Positions 11,201 through 19,728 of a DNA stretch of 64,000 bases are shown one piece after another. How positions within the stretch are numbered: the stretch's first letter is position 1; each line of letters starts with the position of its first letter. Position numbers and translations under genes: made by a program. Source of the stretch: Glandiceps talaboti (lineage: Eukaryota; Hemichordata; Enteropneusta; Spengelidae). The stretch spans positions 22,659,175 to 22,723,174 of the forward strand of contig NC_135560.1 in NCBI RefSeq assembly GCF_964340395.1, written 5' to 3'. The notes under the pieces were generated by a model, which worked only from the letters and a program-made list of their open reading frames with translations, did no database searches and had not been told where the DNA came from.

Positions 11201-14200
11201 GTAGAACATCGGATGTCATCCGGCAAATCTAATTTAAAATCAACATCAGACAGCGGCATTAAGTTTTATACACAGGGTTCGAACACACCCATGATATATA
11301 TTCATTTATAATATACCTAGTGATAATACTGTGCCATGATTCGCTAGAATCAGTCACGTGATAGGAAAATAGAATGACTACTTCCCTTGGGGAAATAGTC
11401 CCATCAATTTTTACATAGTCACGTGACCACCGCGCGTTCACAGCAGGTCAAAATGGCAGCTTCTGACGATGTCGTCTGCCACCGCGAGTTCACAGCATGA
11501 GGTATATTATAAAACACATATTGCCTGGCCATGAGGGCTATAGCACCCGTTTATTACACCCGAGGGACTGTGAGTTACCAGAATCACATGCTATTTCCCG
11601 AGGCCAAAGTAATCTAATTTAAAATCAACATCAGACAGCGGCATTAAGTTTTATACACAGGGTTCGAACACACCCATGATATGTGTTCAATATATTAGCG
11701 AGTCAATAAATAAATTTCGTATTCAGAAAACACATGAACGCATTTCTACTAGTAGTTGAATATTCGATGCCGTTTGTGTATTTTGACACATCTACCCATC
11801 AAGTCGCAACTGACGTGCAAAAATACATGTCGAAATAGTTTATAATGATTTGTATGACTTTTCTATTTCAGCATACCTTGAATAAAAAATATCTTAACAC
11901 TTACTGTATATACAATACAAAATGTGTAACGACCCGATCATACACAGCATTTCACGTTCATTTGACATTTCTAAGGGGAAAATGAATGTTCGATGTTCAA
12001 GGAACGGATAAAAAAAATGGTTACCTACCATGCAACGATATTGATGTATATTCATTGAACTGTTTGACCCAACATATACTAAAATATAATATAATGGCGT
12101 GGTATACAGATTATCATATCCGCTCATTACTATTAATGTTATTCTTAAGAAATATATTCACGTTTTATTGTTTAAATTTGCAAAGCTGCCCTTTGTATCT
12201 AAACTTGTCAAGTTGGTTTTGTTAAAGTGTTGGGTTAAAGACAATAGAAACCATTAAGTCCTGGATGGATTTAGATAAAAGATATTTTAATTTCAACTTA
12301 AACTAGGCAAACGTGGTAATATGACCATAGGTATGCCGTTCTGTTTGAAACAAATGAAAGTAATCTGGTTTACAAAGGGGTAACAGTGATTGGACAAGGT
12401 GTTTCATCTTATACAAAATTTAGTCCGTTTTTTGTGCCGTTCATGATACTGTTTATTAATCTTTCCATGTCAACCTACGTACTTCGAGAAAGGCATGCAC
12501 CATGTACATGAACAATAACAATAAATATATTCAACTTTGGTCAAGCAACACTAGTGATCAGAGTATTCACACACATTTATGAATTTGGAAAAAAGGTTAT
12601 TTTGAATTAGACGCAGTAACACATGATGCACAGATCGTGAACTCTCCATGAAATGTGATATCCATGATTCCGTTATTTAGTTTAGTTTACGATGTATGCA
12701 GTAGAAATCATCGATGTGAATTTAAAAGTGACATTTCTGTCAAACATAGGACGGGTATAAAAATGATATATTTGATCGTATCATCCCAAAACTCCCGAGT
12801 AGTAATTTAGTACTAGGACTCGCAATTAGTAGGACCCGTTGCGTGTACGTTTCACACGATTTTGAACAAGGTAATTTTCTAGCTGAAGATATCGGGTTTT
12901 GAATGTGGCCTTGTTACATTGTGGTAAGAGATTTGCGCACTGGGCAAGGGGATACTTCGACATTCATATAGTACCACTTTGTTTCGTGATTTTTACTAAT
13001 CATGGCTTGTAAAGATTTGGTTGAGATGCTATCCAAAGGTAAACACAGTTTAGCCCGAAATGCCACACGTTTGCCCATCAGTGACACTTTTAATATTGAC
13101 AACACCAAAGAAAAGTCGCAACTTAAATAAGGTACGCTCAAAAGTCTACAAAATTTCTGCCAATGTCACTAACATACAGGCAGATCTAGAGGACAAGCTC
13201 TTGACAACATCCGGGTCTTATTATACAGTGCTCAGTGCATACAAAGACACCCGTGCACGGCTACAGGACTGGTGTATTTGAGTTATAATTCCTTTTATGC
13301 ATGTGTGTAACTGTGTAAAAATCAACTTATTTGAACAATAGTACAAATGTGCTACCTTGCTAGTAACCATAATGATTTGATTTCAAGATTTGCCATAGTG
13401 TATGTCCAACCATGGAAGTATAACCCTCGTGGGTTAACTTCCATGGTCCAACAGAGTGAACAGTTCAGTAGTGAGCACGAAATGTAGTGACCTATTTGAC
13501 CTACAGCGGAGTGCACTAGTGGTGCCGATCACCAAGTGTATGTTGGACCATAGGAGGGTCTATGGGTAGACCACTGCAAGTTAGTGTTTAGTTTCGACAC
13601 AAAAATAAGTATTCATAAAAGACGTTCAGGAATTAATATTCTACATTGTAGACGGTGTATTGACACATGTAAACTTAATCGCAAGCACAGGCCTGGTATA
13701 GCCTGACGAGACATATGAATATTGGGGTTAACAGAGTGTCGAACTCTTCGTAATTACGCGATTTATGTCGTAAAATCGGTATCACGTATTATTATTTATA
13801 CAGATAGGTTTATCTGAAATATACTATTTATTCTAGCTGGATCGGTGTAATTACTTATTCTGAAATATTTTATGATAAGTATGAACTACAAAACGTAGAA
13901 CATCGGATGTCATCCGGCAAATCTAATTTAAAATCAACATCAGACAACGGCATGAAGTTTTATACACAGGGTTCGAACACACCCATGATATATATTCATA
14001 TATATTAGCGAGTCAATAAATAAATTTCGTATTCAGAAAACACATGAACGCATTTCTACTAGTAGTTGAATATTCGATGCCGTTTGTGTATTTTGACACA
14101 TCTACCCATCAAGTCGCAACTGACGTGCAAAAATACATGTCGAAATAGTTTATAATGATTTGTATGACTTTTCTATTTCAGCATACCTTAAATAAAACAT

Positions 14201-17200
14201 CTTAACACTTACTGTATATACAATACAAAATGTGTAACGACCCGATCATACACAGCATTTCACGTTCATTTGACATTTCTAAGGGGAAAATGAATGTTCG
14301 ATGTTCAAGGAACGGATAAAAAAAATGGTTACCTACCATGCAACGATATTGATGTATATTCATTGAACTGTTTAACCCAACATATACTAAAATATAATAT
14401 AATGGCGTGGTATACAGATTATCATATCCGCTCATTACTATTAATGTTATTCTTAAGAAATACATTCACGTTTTATTGTTTAAATTTGCAACGCTGCCCT
14501 TTGTATCTAAACTTGTCAAGTTGGTTTTGTTAAAGTGTTGGGTTAAAGACAATAGAAACCATTAAGTCCTGGATGGATTTAGATAAAAGATATTTTAATT
14601 TCAACTTAAACTAGGCAAACGTGGTAATATGACCATAGGTATGCCGTTCTGTTTGAAACAAATGAAAGTAATCTGGTTTACAAAGGGGTAACAGTGATTG
14701 GACAAGGTGTTTCATCTTATACAAAATTTAGTCCGTTTTTTGTGCCGTTCATGATACTGTTTATTAATCTTTCCATGTCAACCTACGTACTTCGAGAAAG
14801 GCATGCACCATGTACATGAACAATAACAATAAATATATTCAACTTTGGTCAAGCAACACTAGTGATCAGAGTATTCACACACATTTATGAATTTGGAAAA
14901 AGGTTATTTTGAATTAGACGCAGTAACACATGTAGTCTTGCTGCTAGACGTTCGGGCTTTCTTTCGATGCTATAACTATAAGCGAACGAAGTTCGCATGT
15001 GAGGGCCTGCCCGAACATGTGTTCCATCCTCGATAGCGTTGTTCGGCGATGTGTCGTATTTTATCGGAAGAACATCCGAGGGCTAGCTGATAGACTATAA
15101 CACATGATGCACAGGTCGTGAACTCTCCATGAAATGTGATATCCATGATTCCGTTATTTAGTTTAGTTTACGATGTTTGCAGTAGAAATCATCGATGTGA
15201 ATTTAAAAGTGACATTTCTGTCAAACATAGGACGGGTATAAAAATGATATATTTGATCGTATCATCCCAAAACTCCCGAGTAGTAATTACTAGGACTCGC
15301 AATTAGTAGGAGCCGTTGCGTATACGTTTCACACGATTTTGAACAACGTAATTTTCTAGCTGAAGATATCGCGTTTTGAATGTGGCCTTGCTACATTGCG
15401 GTAAGAGATTTGCGCACTGGGCAAGGGGATACTTCGACATTCATATAGTACCACTTTGTTTCGTGATTTTTACTAATCATGGCTTGTAAAGATTTGGTTG
15501 AGATGCTATCCAAAGGTAAACACAGTTTAGCCCGCAATGCCACACGTTTGCCCATCAGTGACACTTTTAATCGCCCTTTTGTTGTGTTCAACTAAATGAC
15601 TTCACCCGCGACAACACAGTAGTGATAATCTCATGAATATTCCAAGGGCGGGCACGGGCGGTTTTGGACAACCGCGGGCAACACAGATGATTACCGTCAA
15701 CTTGAATAAGATCACCTCCCTTAACATAATTGAACTCCTTACAGTACAGAACTTATATCCACTGTTATATGACTGCTGTCGTGTTCACATACCTTAAAAG
15801 TCATGTGACATAAGCTTCATACAGATTCAGTTCCTCAAACGTGACTGTCATAGAACAGGTGATGTACAGGTAATTGTATGTAAAACCACCATTGAGTCAG
15901 AGATGGTGTGATCGTGGTGTCAATTTTCAATTCCATAGACATTTGATCTGGTAGCTAGATCATAAACAGTCATTCTCACTCTCAGTCCTTCTTATTATCA
16001 TTTTTATTAGTATTTTATTGGTATCATTAGACCCGAGTTGTATGACCCTCAATAGAATGAATTTTTAATTATGTGGAATAGGGTGCTAATTTCCGTTTGT
16101 TCGCAAGACATAGGTCATATTCATATTATAATCATCGGAGACGTTGCTTAAGTGATTTGGAATATTCATAGACCCTACAGGGTCTATGGAATATTGGAGT
16201 AATTTAAACTTATGATTTTTTTCCATCATTGTTTGCTATTTATTCAAAATAGATACAAAAATAATGTACCATCTTGTGAGAAGACCAGTAGCTCGAACAA
16301 ATTGATCCTTTTGACCAATAGTGATTTTCTCAGATTTTCACACACTGCGAGATACTGCAGTGTCTGCTTGAAACTTACAAAAACAACAAACATTATGTTA
16401 AAAATGTAAACAAAGAAAGAAAGAAAGAATTGCTAAAAATAATGAACGCTGGTGATTAATTTCCACTTTGTACAAAAATGATGTCATTTATCCAAGCAAT
16501 CTTGCAACTCATCTATAGTGTCTGACAACAATGAGGATCATAAGCATGTAAACGACAATTCAGGGACACAGTTGTAAGTTTCACAGGGCTATTGTTCACA
16601 TAAAAAAATGTATTGAATAAAGTTGACTAAAGTTGCAGCCTTGTTTAATACTGTTTAACACCCAACAAACAACATAAAGTAAATGAACTGTAACGATGTC
16701 TGTTGATGTATACTCAAATGCAGAATAAATATACTTTTCAACTACTGACTAATAAAGTACAAAAATATTATTAGAAGTTCATCTTATGGCTCTAAATTGT
16801 ACTTTCTTCTCTCTTTATTATAGCTGAAAGGACTGTTGTAACTTTGACAGAAGAAATTAAAACCCATCTTGCAGACAATAGGAGAGGAGAAAGATTGAGA
16901 AGTGGTGTGCATGTCACTATAGCAGGTCCCCCAAATGCTGGAAAAAGCAGTCTTCTCAATGCAATATGTAAGTTCTTGTGGTGGTGGGGGAGGGGTATGG
17001 GGGGCTACAGCCTTCAAAGATAATCACTCATGTAGGTCACTATTTCACACAAAAAACACACAAATGTTAAAAAAAAAATTAGCCAAAGAAAGAGTGAAAA
17101 ATCTCGTCAGAGACTTGAGCAAGTCACAATGGATCTCTACACCATTAGTCAGTCAGTCAGTCAGTCAGTCAGTCAGTCAGTCAGTCAGTGAGTCAACCAG

Positions 17201-17326
17201 CCTGCCAGCCTGTCTGCCTGCCTGCCAGCCAGCCAGCCTGCCTGCCTGCCTGCCTGCCTGCCAGTCAGCCTGCCTGCCAGCCAGCCAGCCAGCCAGCCTG
17301 TCAACCTGCCTGCCTGCCTGTCTGCC

Positions 17327-17373
<47 letters not shown>

Positions 17374-17741
17374 GTCTGTCTGTCTGTGCATGTATTCATC
17401 CAACCATCTGTCTGTCTCTTTCTCCCACCCCTCTCCACCACCCTCTCCCCCACCCCCTCTCACTTACTTGATACTGACTATTAATAACTTCCCTGTCTTA
17501 CCATTAGGTCAGAGACCAGCTGCTATAGTGTCATCCATTGCTGGTACTACCAGAGATGTGGTAGAAACTGCTGTCAACATAGGGGGGTTTCCTGTACTTT
17601 TAAGTGATACTGCTGGACTTAGAGATACTCAGGATGTTGTGGAACAAGAAGGTGTCAGAAGGGCAGTACAAAGGTACTTCTGATAATATATATACCGTAT
17701 ATATATCTAACCTGTATAAGTCGTTTCATCATATTTATGTG

Positions 17742-17781
<40 letters not shown>

Positions 17782-19164
17782 GTTGTTTCAGCATCACATT
17801 ACATAATTTTCACTCAGTTGCCAAGAATCACCATTCATCGTATCAAATATACTTTGCAAATTATTTATGCTCTTGAGCTCTAATATTACAAAATATGATT
17901 TCCAAAGCAAGGAAATGTTTCTTGGTTGCATTCTACATATTACTTGCGCCTGACAACTGTGTTTCTGACCCAATGTAATATTAAATCTGACATTGTTTTT
18001 AACTTATTTTGAATATGTTTCTACTCTGTATCTTTTATCTGTTCAGGGCTCAGCAAGCAGATATAACAATATTTGTAATTGATGTGAACTCACTCAAACC
18101 TGGTCAAGTTACTAATCAAATCCTGGAAAATATCAACCAACTGAAAAATGGAGTAACAGAAGAAATGGAATCAAACGATGATCATATATTCAAAATGGCG
18201 GACAGAGACAAAGAAAATTTGCAGTCAGAGTGGAAAGATGGCATTATTGTTGTGTTGAATAAAATTGATGCACTGAAGTCAAAAAACCACAAAACTGTGT
18301 TGATGGAGGAAACAACTAAAACAAACAATGTTTGTGTGATTTCTTGTCTCCATGGTGATAACTTTGAAGGTTTTCTGGAAATGCTGAAAGACAAAGTTAA
18401 ACAAATGTAAGTGCAATAGTATGTGTTAATATTGTAATAAGAATAAACCTCACTACTTAAATACTTAAGATAAAATGTCCGTGGTCCAAAAAAACTTGGG
18501 AAAAAATGTTATGAGAGTAATCCTTCAGAGAACTTAAAGGCCAATGTTGGATGGTGTAGAATTAACCTTTTTAATTTTAAAGAAATATTTGGCTGATGGA
18601 GCTATAGAAAAAGTTTGTCCTGAACAACAGAATAATTCTATTTAATCAGGTAAGATAGTAGGTCTCCACAGGTAAGATAGTAGTATTGTAAGACTATGGG
18701 ATTCAGACGTTGGGGTTTAAGTTCTCACAGTTCTGTGTGTCTGATAGATAGTTCCCATAAACCCTTGCAGGAAATCCCAATAATGACCAAACACATGTCA
18801 AGTACAGTACAGTTTCTTTATATGATTTCAAAGCTGAATAAGTTTTTTCCTTTGTAAATGTTATGACGAAAAAACAATTGGTTCTACATTTAAATTTGAG
18901 AATATATTAAAAGTTAATATTGATATAATCATTTACAGGTGTGCTAGTCCATCCACTGGAAGTCCAAGTTTAACTCAAGCTAGACACAGAAACCATCTCA
19001 GGAAATGTCTTCAGTCTTTGTCTCAGTTCAGTGAACATGAGGACCTTGTGATTGTGGCTGAATATTTACGAATTGCTTTGAGAGAAATTGGAAAGATTAC
19101 CGGTAAAGTTGGTGCTGAAGAAATTCTGGATGTAATTTTTAAAGATTTTTGTATAGGAAAATAA
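1813..19164 (+). CDS. GTPBP3: GTPBP3, mitochondrial tRNA-modification GTPase (whole gene, 8 exons)
   Basis: Eight exons join in frame: 1813-2284, 3274-3409, 3868-4021, 5017-5089, 16824-16967, 17508-17673, 18047-18406 and 18939-19164. They encode up to 576 residues. The family (bacterial MnmE/TrmE) works with MTO1/MnmG to modify the wobble uridine of mitochondrial tRNAs. Visible marks, numbered from the ATG at 1813, are the N-terminal folate-domain signature [22 protein letters not shown] in the helical domain, G1 GPPNAGKS (313-320), G2 AGTTRD, G3 DTAG (360-363), G4 NKID (453-456), and the terminal CIGK (573-576) that carries the family's essential cysteine. Human GTPBP3 is about 490 residues; the excess is N-terminal. 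Met30 (1900) or Met38 (1924) begins a basic, hydroxylated, acid-free mitochondrial presequence and is the likelier start. Intron 3 is GC-AG. Intron 4 is 11.7 kb and hosts an antisense gene. Exons 5-8 are duplicated at 37.1-39.9 kb. Confidence 0.93.
3274..3409 (+). CDS. GTPBP3: GTPBP3 exon 2
   Basis: Acceptor TTGTAG, donor GTAAAT. Encodes [17 protein letters not shown] and continues to GEFTKR. This is the conserved folate-binding core of the MnmE N-terminal domain. The phase matches both neighbours. Confidence 0.93.
3674..3830. repeat. (CATA)n and (CA)n microsatellites in intron 2
   Basis: A CATA array of about 60 bp, a run of C, then CA-rich sequence. It lies 40-200 bp upstream of the exon 3 acceptor. 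Confidence 0.9.
3868..4021 (+). CDS. GTPBP3: GTPBP3 exon 3
   Basis: Acceptor CTGTAG. Encodes [20 protein letters not shown] and ends ...WRRRLVK. The family motif FxNGKLDLxxAE is clear. The downstream donor is the non-canonical GCAAGA after CAAG, which fits the strong exon-side match typical of GC-AG introns. Confidence 0.92.
4539..4808 (+). mobile_element. tRNA-derived SINE in intron 3
   Basis: Bases 4588-4602 (TGGCCAAGTGGTTAA) look like a Pol III A box, and 4631-4641 (GGTTCAAACCC) like a B box, spaced as in tRNA-Ser/Leu type promoters. A partial second head with GGGTTTGAACCC precedes it at about 4560. A tail with CCCGGGTACTCCTGTTTCC follows at about 4731. I recall this kind of motif from conserved SINE domains of other animals. 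No tRNA cloverleaf is intact. Confidence 0.6.
5017..5089 (+). CDS. GTPBP3: GTPBP3 exon 4
   Basis: Acceptor CTGTAG, donor GTGAGT. Encodes [20 protein letters not shown] and VLEQ. VEAYIDFxED is a strong MnmE family signature in the helical domain. This is the last exon that occurs only once in the window. Confidence 0.92.
5096..7228. repeat. 22-bp minisatellite, about 97 units, in GTPBP3 intron 4
   Basis: The unit core is CTCTAGAGTCATACAGCCTT, with 18-bp variants lacking GAG. It starts a few bases after the exon 4 donor. Nearly every unit carries an XbaI site (TCTAGA). On the minus strand each full unit reads CTAGAGGTAAGG, a match to the 5' splice consensus AG/GTAAG. The same family recurs at 54.9 and 60.6 kb. 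Confidence 0.97.
7229..7387. other. Short unique spacer with one 39-bp repeat unit
   Basis: Holds one CCAACTTGGTAGTATTCTTT unit of the 39-bp family that forms arrays at 24.0 and 49.2 kb. The same spacer follows the 22-bp arrays at 55.6 and 61.3 kb. Confidence 0.7.
7388..8040. repeat. 66-bp minisatellite downstream of ST1, about 10 units
   Basis: Units of 62-66 bp built on TTCAATGAGTTTAG, GATAGGATAGAATGATATCA and TTTCAGTTCAT. The two lengths come from loss of 4 bp in the ACACAC segment. It ends about 150 bp beyond the ST1 stop codon. An array of this family sits at the 3' side of every sulfotransferase copy in the window. Confidence 0.95.
8188..9012 (-). CDS. Sulfotransferase-like P-loop protein ST1 (type 1), single exon
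   Basis: A 274-residue uninterrupted frame starting [17 protein letters not shown]. The N-terminal strand plus P-loop region [20 protein letters not shown] corresponds to the 5'-phosphosulfate loop of the PAPS-dependent sulfotransferase superfamily (usual form PRSxSTAF). RHPAKVIIS matches the 3'-phosphate site (RHPxxxxxS). I recall close relatives often being named branched-chain-amino-acid-aminotransferase-like, after a plant fusion; no aminotransferase domain is present here. Tyr replaces the usual Pro before Arg in the P-loop. The gene lies antisense inside GTPBP3 intron 4, between a 66-bp array at its 3' side and a 28-bp array about 290 bp upstream of its start. The substrate is unknown. 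Confidence 0.82.
   Translation of the reverse strand: MEIETSTRSSHVKVILWSAYRSLSTAFERCMRNLPDVEVFHEPFTEAAYFGLIEERFGGLTAIPPKRGLSYKQVKTKLEDFRIDRSNLFIKDMAINLVNGHLDKIPEGFRHSILIRHPAKVIISNFLGTPRAKEKGLPYSTEFRADEIGTQEILTLYNYLVKEKIECEPIIVDADDLQRNPAMMMQKYCQAVGIPYNKCMLTWKPEISQKFMEELTRFGPVELWHGTLLSRDGLHPSSPSNGDDIDVTVYPEEVQLAIQDCMPSYKQLYECRLR
9013..9299 (-). promoter_or_regulatory. 5' region of ST1
   Basis: About 290 bp between the ST1 start and the 28-bp array. It is nearly identical to the matching region of ST4 (57569-57857) and similar to the region upstream of the broken ST copies. It is probably 5' UTR and promoter. No core motif is obvious. Confidence 0.4.
9300..9892. repeat. 28-bp minisatellite upstream of ST1, about 21 units
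   Basis: Unit made of GGTTACAGTGTACATACC and ATGTGTACAA, 28 bp. Three units make 84 bp (28 codons). The unit has no plus-strand stop in any frame, so long low-complexity ORFs appear. They are not genes. The same family precedes all four sulfotransferase loci. Confidence 0.96.
9893..10433 (+). other. Conserved segment with acceptor-like site and AATAAA
   Basis: After the 28-bp array comes a pyrimidine-rich TTTTTTTTAGACAG at about 10005-10020, and AATAAA at 10124-10129. The same arrangement follows the other three 28-bp arrays (27970, 52551, 58231). It could be a plus-strand terminal noncoding exon or simply duplicated flank. No protein is recognised. Confidence 0.3.
10434..13094. repeat. 2.4-kb tandem unit U1 (with 313-bp insertion)
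   Basis: First of two units in GTPBP3 intron 4, and related to three units at 28.5-35.8 kb. The unit starts at (G)ACAACACCAAAG and ends at GACACTTTTAAT. It carries short plus-strand frames near its two ends. One starts [20 protein letters not shown]. The other contains [20 protein letters not shown]. Neither is recognised, and they are in different frames across the unit junction. U1 is longer because of extra sequence at 11298-11610. It lacks the small palindrome found in the other complete units. Confidence 0.85.
11226..11682. repeat. Insertion flanked by 72-bp direct repeats within U1
   Basis: Bases 11226-11297 and 11611-11682 are near-identical direct repeats, and they surround 313 bp absent from every other unit. 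The insert contains two CCACCGCG(C/A)GTTCACAGCA copies. It may be a transposon remnant or the product of an unequal exchange. Confidence 0.7.
13404..13452. mobile_element. 35-bp palindromic insert with 7-bp direct repeats (U2)
   Basis: GTCCAAC, then a 35-bp near-perfect palindrome (CATGGAAGT ... ACTTCCATG) at 13411-13445, then GTCCAAC again. Uninterrupted GTCCAAC sites exist at 10750-10756, 53424-53430 and 59104-59110. Further filled copies have palindromes at 28824-28858, 31223-31257 and 33625-33659. Confidence 0.7.
14933..15097. mobile_element. 165-bp MITE with 9-bp target duplication
   Basis: The insert is flanked by TAACACATG on both sides (14924-14932 and 15098-15106). The other units have a single TAACACATG there. 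The ends are imperfect inverted repeats (TAGTCTTGCTGCTAG against TAGTCTATCAGCTAG). An internal GCGAAC/GTTCGC hairpin is present. A 9-bp duplication is typical of Mutator-like elements. There is no coding capacity. Confidence 0.8.
15572..16823. other. Intron 4 sequence upstream of exon 5 (copy A)
   Basis: No gene seen. The segment is collinear with 35791-37060 of block B. It carries a 22-bp palindromic insert at 16167-16188 and only three AAAG units at about 16416, against about 18 in block B. Confidence 0.7.
16160..16195. mobile_element. 22-bp palindromic insert with 7-bp direct repeats
   Basis: GAATATT, then CATAGACCC...GGGTCTATG (16167-16188), then GAATATT. Block B has the empty site GAATATT at 36380-36386. 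It has the same design as the 35-bp palindrome in the 2.4-kb units: CAT...ATG ends and a 7-bp duplication. Confidence 0.65.
16824..16967 (+). CDS. GTPBP3: GTPBP3 exon 5 (copy A)
   Basis: Acceptor ATTATAG, donor GTAAGT. Encodes the end of the helical domain and the G1 P-loop [14 protein letters not shown]. Length and phase equal those of exon 5B (37061-37204). Four residues differ between copies (V/A, T/I, R/K, E/Q). Confidence 0.92.
17143..17400. repeat. Compound (AGTC)n-(CTGC)n-(CTGT)n microsatellite, intron 5 A
   Basis: Three tetranucleotide blocks differing by single substitutions follow one another. The same order, with different lengths, is found at 37390-37600. Frames through it are artefacts. 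Confidence 0.93.
17508..17673 (+). CDS. GTPBP3: GTPBP3 exon 6 (copy A)
   Basis: Acceptor CATTAG, donor GTACTT. Encodes G2 ([10 protein letters not shown]) and G3 ([10 protein letters not shown]). By eye the 166 bases are identical to exon 6B. Confidence 0.92.
17744..17779. repeat. (TG)n microsatellite, intron 6 A
   Basis: A pure TG run of about 36 bp. The copy B counterpart at 37999-38062 is longer. Confidence 0.93.
18047..18406 (+). CDS. GTPBP3: GTPBP3 exon 7 (copy A)
   Basis: Acceptor TTCAG, donor GTAAGT. Encodes the second half of the G domain: [10 protein letters not shown], a hydrophilic linker, then G4 in [10 protein letters not shown]. It continues with [15 protein letters not shown], which occupies the G5 position. 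Confidence 0.92.
18939..19164 (+). CDS. GTPBP3: GTPBP3 exon 8 (copy A), C-terminus
   Basis: Acceptor TTTACAG. Encodes [14 protein letters not shown], the helical C-terminal part, and ends FCIGK before the stop, keeping the family's CxGK terminus. AATAAA overlaps the stop (19160-19165) and may be the polyadenylation signal, which would give an extremely short 3' UTR. Confidence 0.92.
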
Positions 19165-19210
19165 AAATATTATGAAAGTCTCCTTTGATTAGTCTAGCAT
19201 TTATAGGTCC

Positions 19211-19728
19211 TCAACAGGTGAAGCCTGGAGGGGACTACTATGTTGGGTCCTGTCCATGCAACAGGTGAAGCCTGGAGGGGACAACTATGTTGGGTCCTGT
19301 CCGTGCAACAGGTGAAGGCTGGAGGGCACTACTATGTTGGGTCCTGTCCATGCAACAGGTGAAGCCTGGAGGGCACTACTATGTTGGGTCCTGTCCATGC
19401 AACAGGTGAAGCCTGGAGGGCACTACTATGTTGGGTCCTGTCCATGCAACAGGTGAAGCCTGGAGGGGACTAGTATGTTGGGTCCTGTCCATGCAACAGG
19501 TGAAGGCTGGAGGGGACTACTATGTTGGGTCCTGTCCATGCAACAGGTAAAGCCTGGAGGGCACTACTATGTTGGGTCCTGTCCATGCAACAGGTGAAGC
19601 CTGGAGGGCACTACTATGTTGGGTCCTGTCCATGCAACAGGTGAAGCCTGGAGGGGACTAGTATGTTGGGTCCCATCCGTGCAATAGATGAAGCATGGAG
19701 GGGACTACTATGTTGGGTCCCGTCGTTG
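19211..19728. repeat. 47-bp minisatellite just downstream of GTPBP3 copy A, about 11 units
   Basis: The unit contains CAACAGGTGAAGCCTGGAGG and CTATGTTGGGTCCTGTCC. It begins about 47 bp after the stop codon. Each unit has CAG/GTGAAG, which resembles a plus-strand splice donor. Copy B has about 7.5 units at 39931-40288. Confidence 0.95.

Larger units (their letters stand above)
13095..15571. repeat. 2.4-kb tandem unit U2
   Basis: 2477 bp. Closely matches U3' (33309-35790), including a shared 165-bp MITE and the 35-bp palindrome. Its right end reads through to ...[12 protein letters not shown] and a stop, apparently the untruncated form of the [10 protein letters not shown] frame. The other units lose those last codons at the tandem junction. 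Confidence 0.9.

Noticed and set aside
12914-13141. 75-codon minus-strand frame [15 protein letters not shown] repeated in each 2.4-kb unit
   Set aside because: Lies opposite the [10 protein letters not shown] frame and crosses the unit junction. Repetition comes from the unit, not from evident coding constraint.
14202-14465. 87-codon minus-strand frame ([10 protein letters not shown]...) in the 2.4-kb units
   Set aside because: Length and sequence vary between units through small indels, and no domain or splice structure is seen.
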